Shown here: positions 33,147-34,557 of the stretch, one piece after another | Numbering within the stretch: position 1 is the first letter of the stretch | Layout of the letters: each line of letters begins with the position of its first letter | Origin: Bacteroidales bacterium | Lineage (GTDB): Bacteria; Bacteroidota; Bacteroidia; Bacteroidales; UBA12077 | Direction: 5' to 3' | Assembly (NCBI GenBank): GCA_019038645.1 | Contig: JAHOYT010000093.1 | Location: 1 to 34,557, forward strand | DNA: 34,557 bases | The notes under the pieces: generated by a model | The model's database searches: none | Told to the model about the DNA's origin: nothing | The model's input: only the letters and a program-made list of their open reading frames with translations | Translations under genes and position numbers: made by a program

Positions 33147-34346
33147 ATGTCTGAATTTACTGATAAACAAAAGGAAAGAAATAAAAAGATCCTTGCTTTT
33201 TGCATGCGAATACTCCGGGCAGAAAAACCTTCAGAAGCTGTTGACTTTTATTCGGATATAATGGAAAGCATAAACGCAGATGAAGTAATTTGGGTTGTTG
33301 ACGAATTGGTTAAACAAAATATTCCAATGCCGGAATTAAAAACCGGAATTAATAAAATATTAAATCTTTTTTACAATACCCTGAATAACAACCCCATTGA
33401 AGAGCCGGAGGAACATAGTTTTTTAGGATATCTTTCTCAAAACAATAATGAACTTGATATTCGATTAAAAGATATTAAACCATTTCTTAGGAAGTTAAAT
33501 CAGGATGAAAGCGACAAGGAAATAATTAATACATTAAAAGATAAATTCTCAGGCTTATTAATATTTGATAATCATTATGTCATTAAAGAAAATATACTTT
33601 TTCCTGCTTTGGAAAAACATTGGAATGATTTTCGTTGTGTTCAGGTAATGTGGTCGTATCATGATGATATTCGCAGAAATCTTAAATCCATTATAGAATT
33701 ATTAAAGTCTGATGAGTTTGATTTATCGGAATTTAACAGTTTGGTTGGAAACATCTTTTTTAATATGTACGCAATAAAATTTCGGGAAGAAAAAATTCTT
33801 TTTCCACATATATTAAAAACAATCCCAAACGATGTTTTAGATAAAATGTTAATCGAAAGTTTATCGTTAAAATGGCCATTTGTTGAACTCGATAGAGCAA
33901 AAATAAATATTGCTGACTGTTCTGATGAAAGTAATACAAAAGAAATTGATTTGCAAACAGGATTTCTATTACCAGAACAAATTCGTTGGATGCTTAATCA
34001 TCTGCCTGTTGATATTACTTATGTGGATGAAAACAATAAAGTAAGATATTATTCATCACCAAAAAAACGAATATTCCCAAGAACAAATGCTATTATAGGT
34101 AGAGATGTTCATAATTGTCATCCACCTGAAAGTGTTCATGTTGTTGAAAAAATAGTAGAAGCATTTCGAAATGGAGAAAAGGATAAAGCAAGTTTTTGGA
34201 TAAAAATGAAGGATGATTTTATTTTGATACAGTATTTTGCTATTAAAGATGAAAAAGGCAACTATAAAGGAGTTATTGAAGTCAGTCAGGAAGTTTCGGA
34301 AATAAAAGCCCTTGATGGAGAAAATCGACTACTGGATTGGAAATAA
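33147..34346 (+). CDS. DUF438/hemerythrin/PAS sensor protein
   Basis: A 399-residue cytoplasmic protein with three parts: a DUF438 helical region at about 18-80, a hemerythrin-type four-helix domain at about 93-245, and a PAS-like DUF438 C-terminal domain at about 275-398. Di-iron ligand candidates include HYVIKENILFP, SYHDDI and REEKILFPH. The C-terminal part matches the family closely (LPVDITYVDENNKVRYYS, RIFPRTNAIIGRDVHNCHPP, ending ENRLLDW). Hemerythrin domains bind oxygen or sense NO and redox state through the di-iron site, and related DUF438 proteins occur mainly in anaerobes. There is no kinase or DNA-binding output, so it may act as an oxygen or NO scavenger or pass a signal to a partner. 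Ligand unproven. Confidence 0.9.
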   Translation: MSEFTDKQKERNKKILAFCMRILRAEKPSEAVDFYSDIMESINADEVIWVVDELVKQNIPMPELKTGINKILNLFYNTLNNNPIEEPEEHSFLGYLSQNNNELDIRLKDIKPFLRKLNQDESDKEIINTLKDKFSGLLIFDNHYVIKENILFPALEKHWNDFRCVQVMWSYHDDIRRNLKSIIELLKSDEFDLSEFNSLVGNIFFNMYAIKFREEKILFPHILKTIPNDVLDKMLIESLSLKWPFVELDRAKINIADCSDESNTKEIDLQTGFLLPEQIRWMLNHLPVDITYVDENNKVRYYSSPKKRIFPRTNAIIGRDVHNCHPPESVHVVEKIVEAFRNGEKDKASFWIKMKDDFILIQYFAIKDEKGNYKGVIEVSQEVSEIKALDGENRLLDWK

Positions 34347-34374
34347 TATTGATAATTGCTTACCAATTAATTGT

Positions 34375-34396
34375 AATTAAGTGTTTCTGCTTAATT
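34375..34396 (+). terminator. Weak terminator-like hairpin after the DUF438 gene
   Basis: Seven-bp arms aattaag (34375-34381) and cttaatt (34390-34396) with an 8-nt loop, followed by ctttctt. AT-rich and of low stability. Confidence 0.35.
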
Positions 34397-34449
34397 CTTT
34401 CTTAAATAAATAATGGCTTATAATTAATTAGTAATTACAAGTACTAAAA

Positions 34450-34465
34450 TACCTAAATGTAGGTA
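34450..34465. promoter_or_regulatory. NarL-like 7-2-7 inverted heptamer site
   Basis: Heptamers tacctaa and gtaggta face each other with a 2-nt spacer; the second reads tacctac on the other strand. This is the 7-2-7 arrangement of NarL/NarP sites (consensus TACYYMT), with a mismatch in the last base of each. It directly abuts the -33 region of the promoter at 34465-34496. Which regulator binds is not known; the NarL-type protein encoded at 6689 is one candidate. Confidence 0.45.
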
Positions 34466-34496
34466 TTGCTAATTATTTAGAATCATTCTACTTTTG
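34465..34496 (+). promoter_or_regulatory. Bacteroidota-type promoter pointing out of the window
   Basis: The -33 ATTG (34465-34468) is followed by a 20-nt spacer and an exact -7 TACTTTTG (34489-34496). Of all candidates in the window this is the best match to TTTG-N19-21-TAnnTTTG. The predicted transcript would start near 34503 and run into a gene beyond the right edge. Confidence 0.6.
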
Positions 34497-34557
34497 TGCT
34501 GATATCTAAAACCAATTACTATATAAATTGTTACTACATATAGAATATATATAAAAT

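Noticed and set aside
1-34557. CRISPR array, tRNA, rRNA, prophage or complete insertion sequence
   Set aside because: No regularly spaced direct repeats, cloverleaf, rRNA-like block, integrase or transposase was found by reading; a covariance-model scan was not possible.

Overview
The window looks like chromosome from an AT-rich member of the Bacteroidota, probably Bacteroidales or Marinilabiliales. The evidence is the complete Bat (Bacteroides aerotolerance-type) operon, weak or absent Shine-Dalgarno sequences, several boxes of the TAnnTTTG promoter type used by the Bacteroidota main sigma factor, a prolyl-oligopeptidase-type secreted peptidase, and large PAS-rich hybrid kinases. The genus is an inference. 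There are no rRNA or tRNA genes, no CRISPR array, no recognisable transposase and no phage gene.

Layout. Positions 1-2790 hold two minus-strand genes, an output-less HAMP/GAF membrane sensor and truA, with a strong terminator at the left end. Positions 2950-11160 are a signalling island: a 1241-residue REC/PAS/GAF/HisKA_3 kinase with its NarL-type regulator, then a lone receiver and a 1050-residue membrane hybrid kinase. Positions 11358-20212 are the Bat operon: moxR, a small secreted protein of unknown function, a DUF58 gene, a batD-like membrane protein, batA, batB, batC, batD and batE. Positions 20425-22915 encode a Tat-type four-cluster ferredoxin and an aldehyde:ferredoxin oxidoreductase-family tungsten enzyme. 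The ABC-F protein EttA follows (23095-24780), then an unrecognised secreted protein (25253-25984).

Positions 26198-29883 hold a phosphate-chemistry neighbourhood. A PPP-type metallophosphoesterase on the plus strand meets, tail to tail with a 4-nt overlap, a minus-strand operon of a VTC-type polyphosphate polymerase, a DUF4956 membrane protein and a secreted CotH-like protein. Divergent from it is an S9 peptidase, and the window ends with a DUF438/hemerythrin/PAS sensor.

How the parts work together (inference). The signalling genes form two phosphorelay units that share a closely related PAS module. The Bat genes make an envelope VWA/TPR complex energised by MoxR. The AOR pair is a redox module likely used without oxygen, and the hemerythrin sensor suits the same lifestyle. 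Non-coding signals of note are a terminator-linked dispersed repeat near both ends of the window, three REP-like units whose 5-bp stems change in a compensatory way, and NarL-like inverted sites, one overlapping a good promoter that points out of the right edge. The most attractive candidate for a poorly described system is the VTC/DUF4956/CotH-like/phosphatase cluster, followed by the AOR/Tat-ferredoxin pair.
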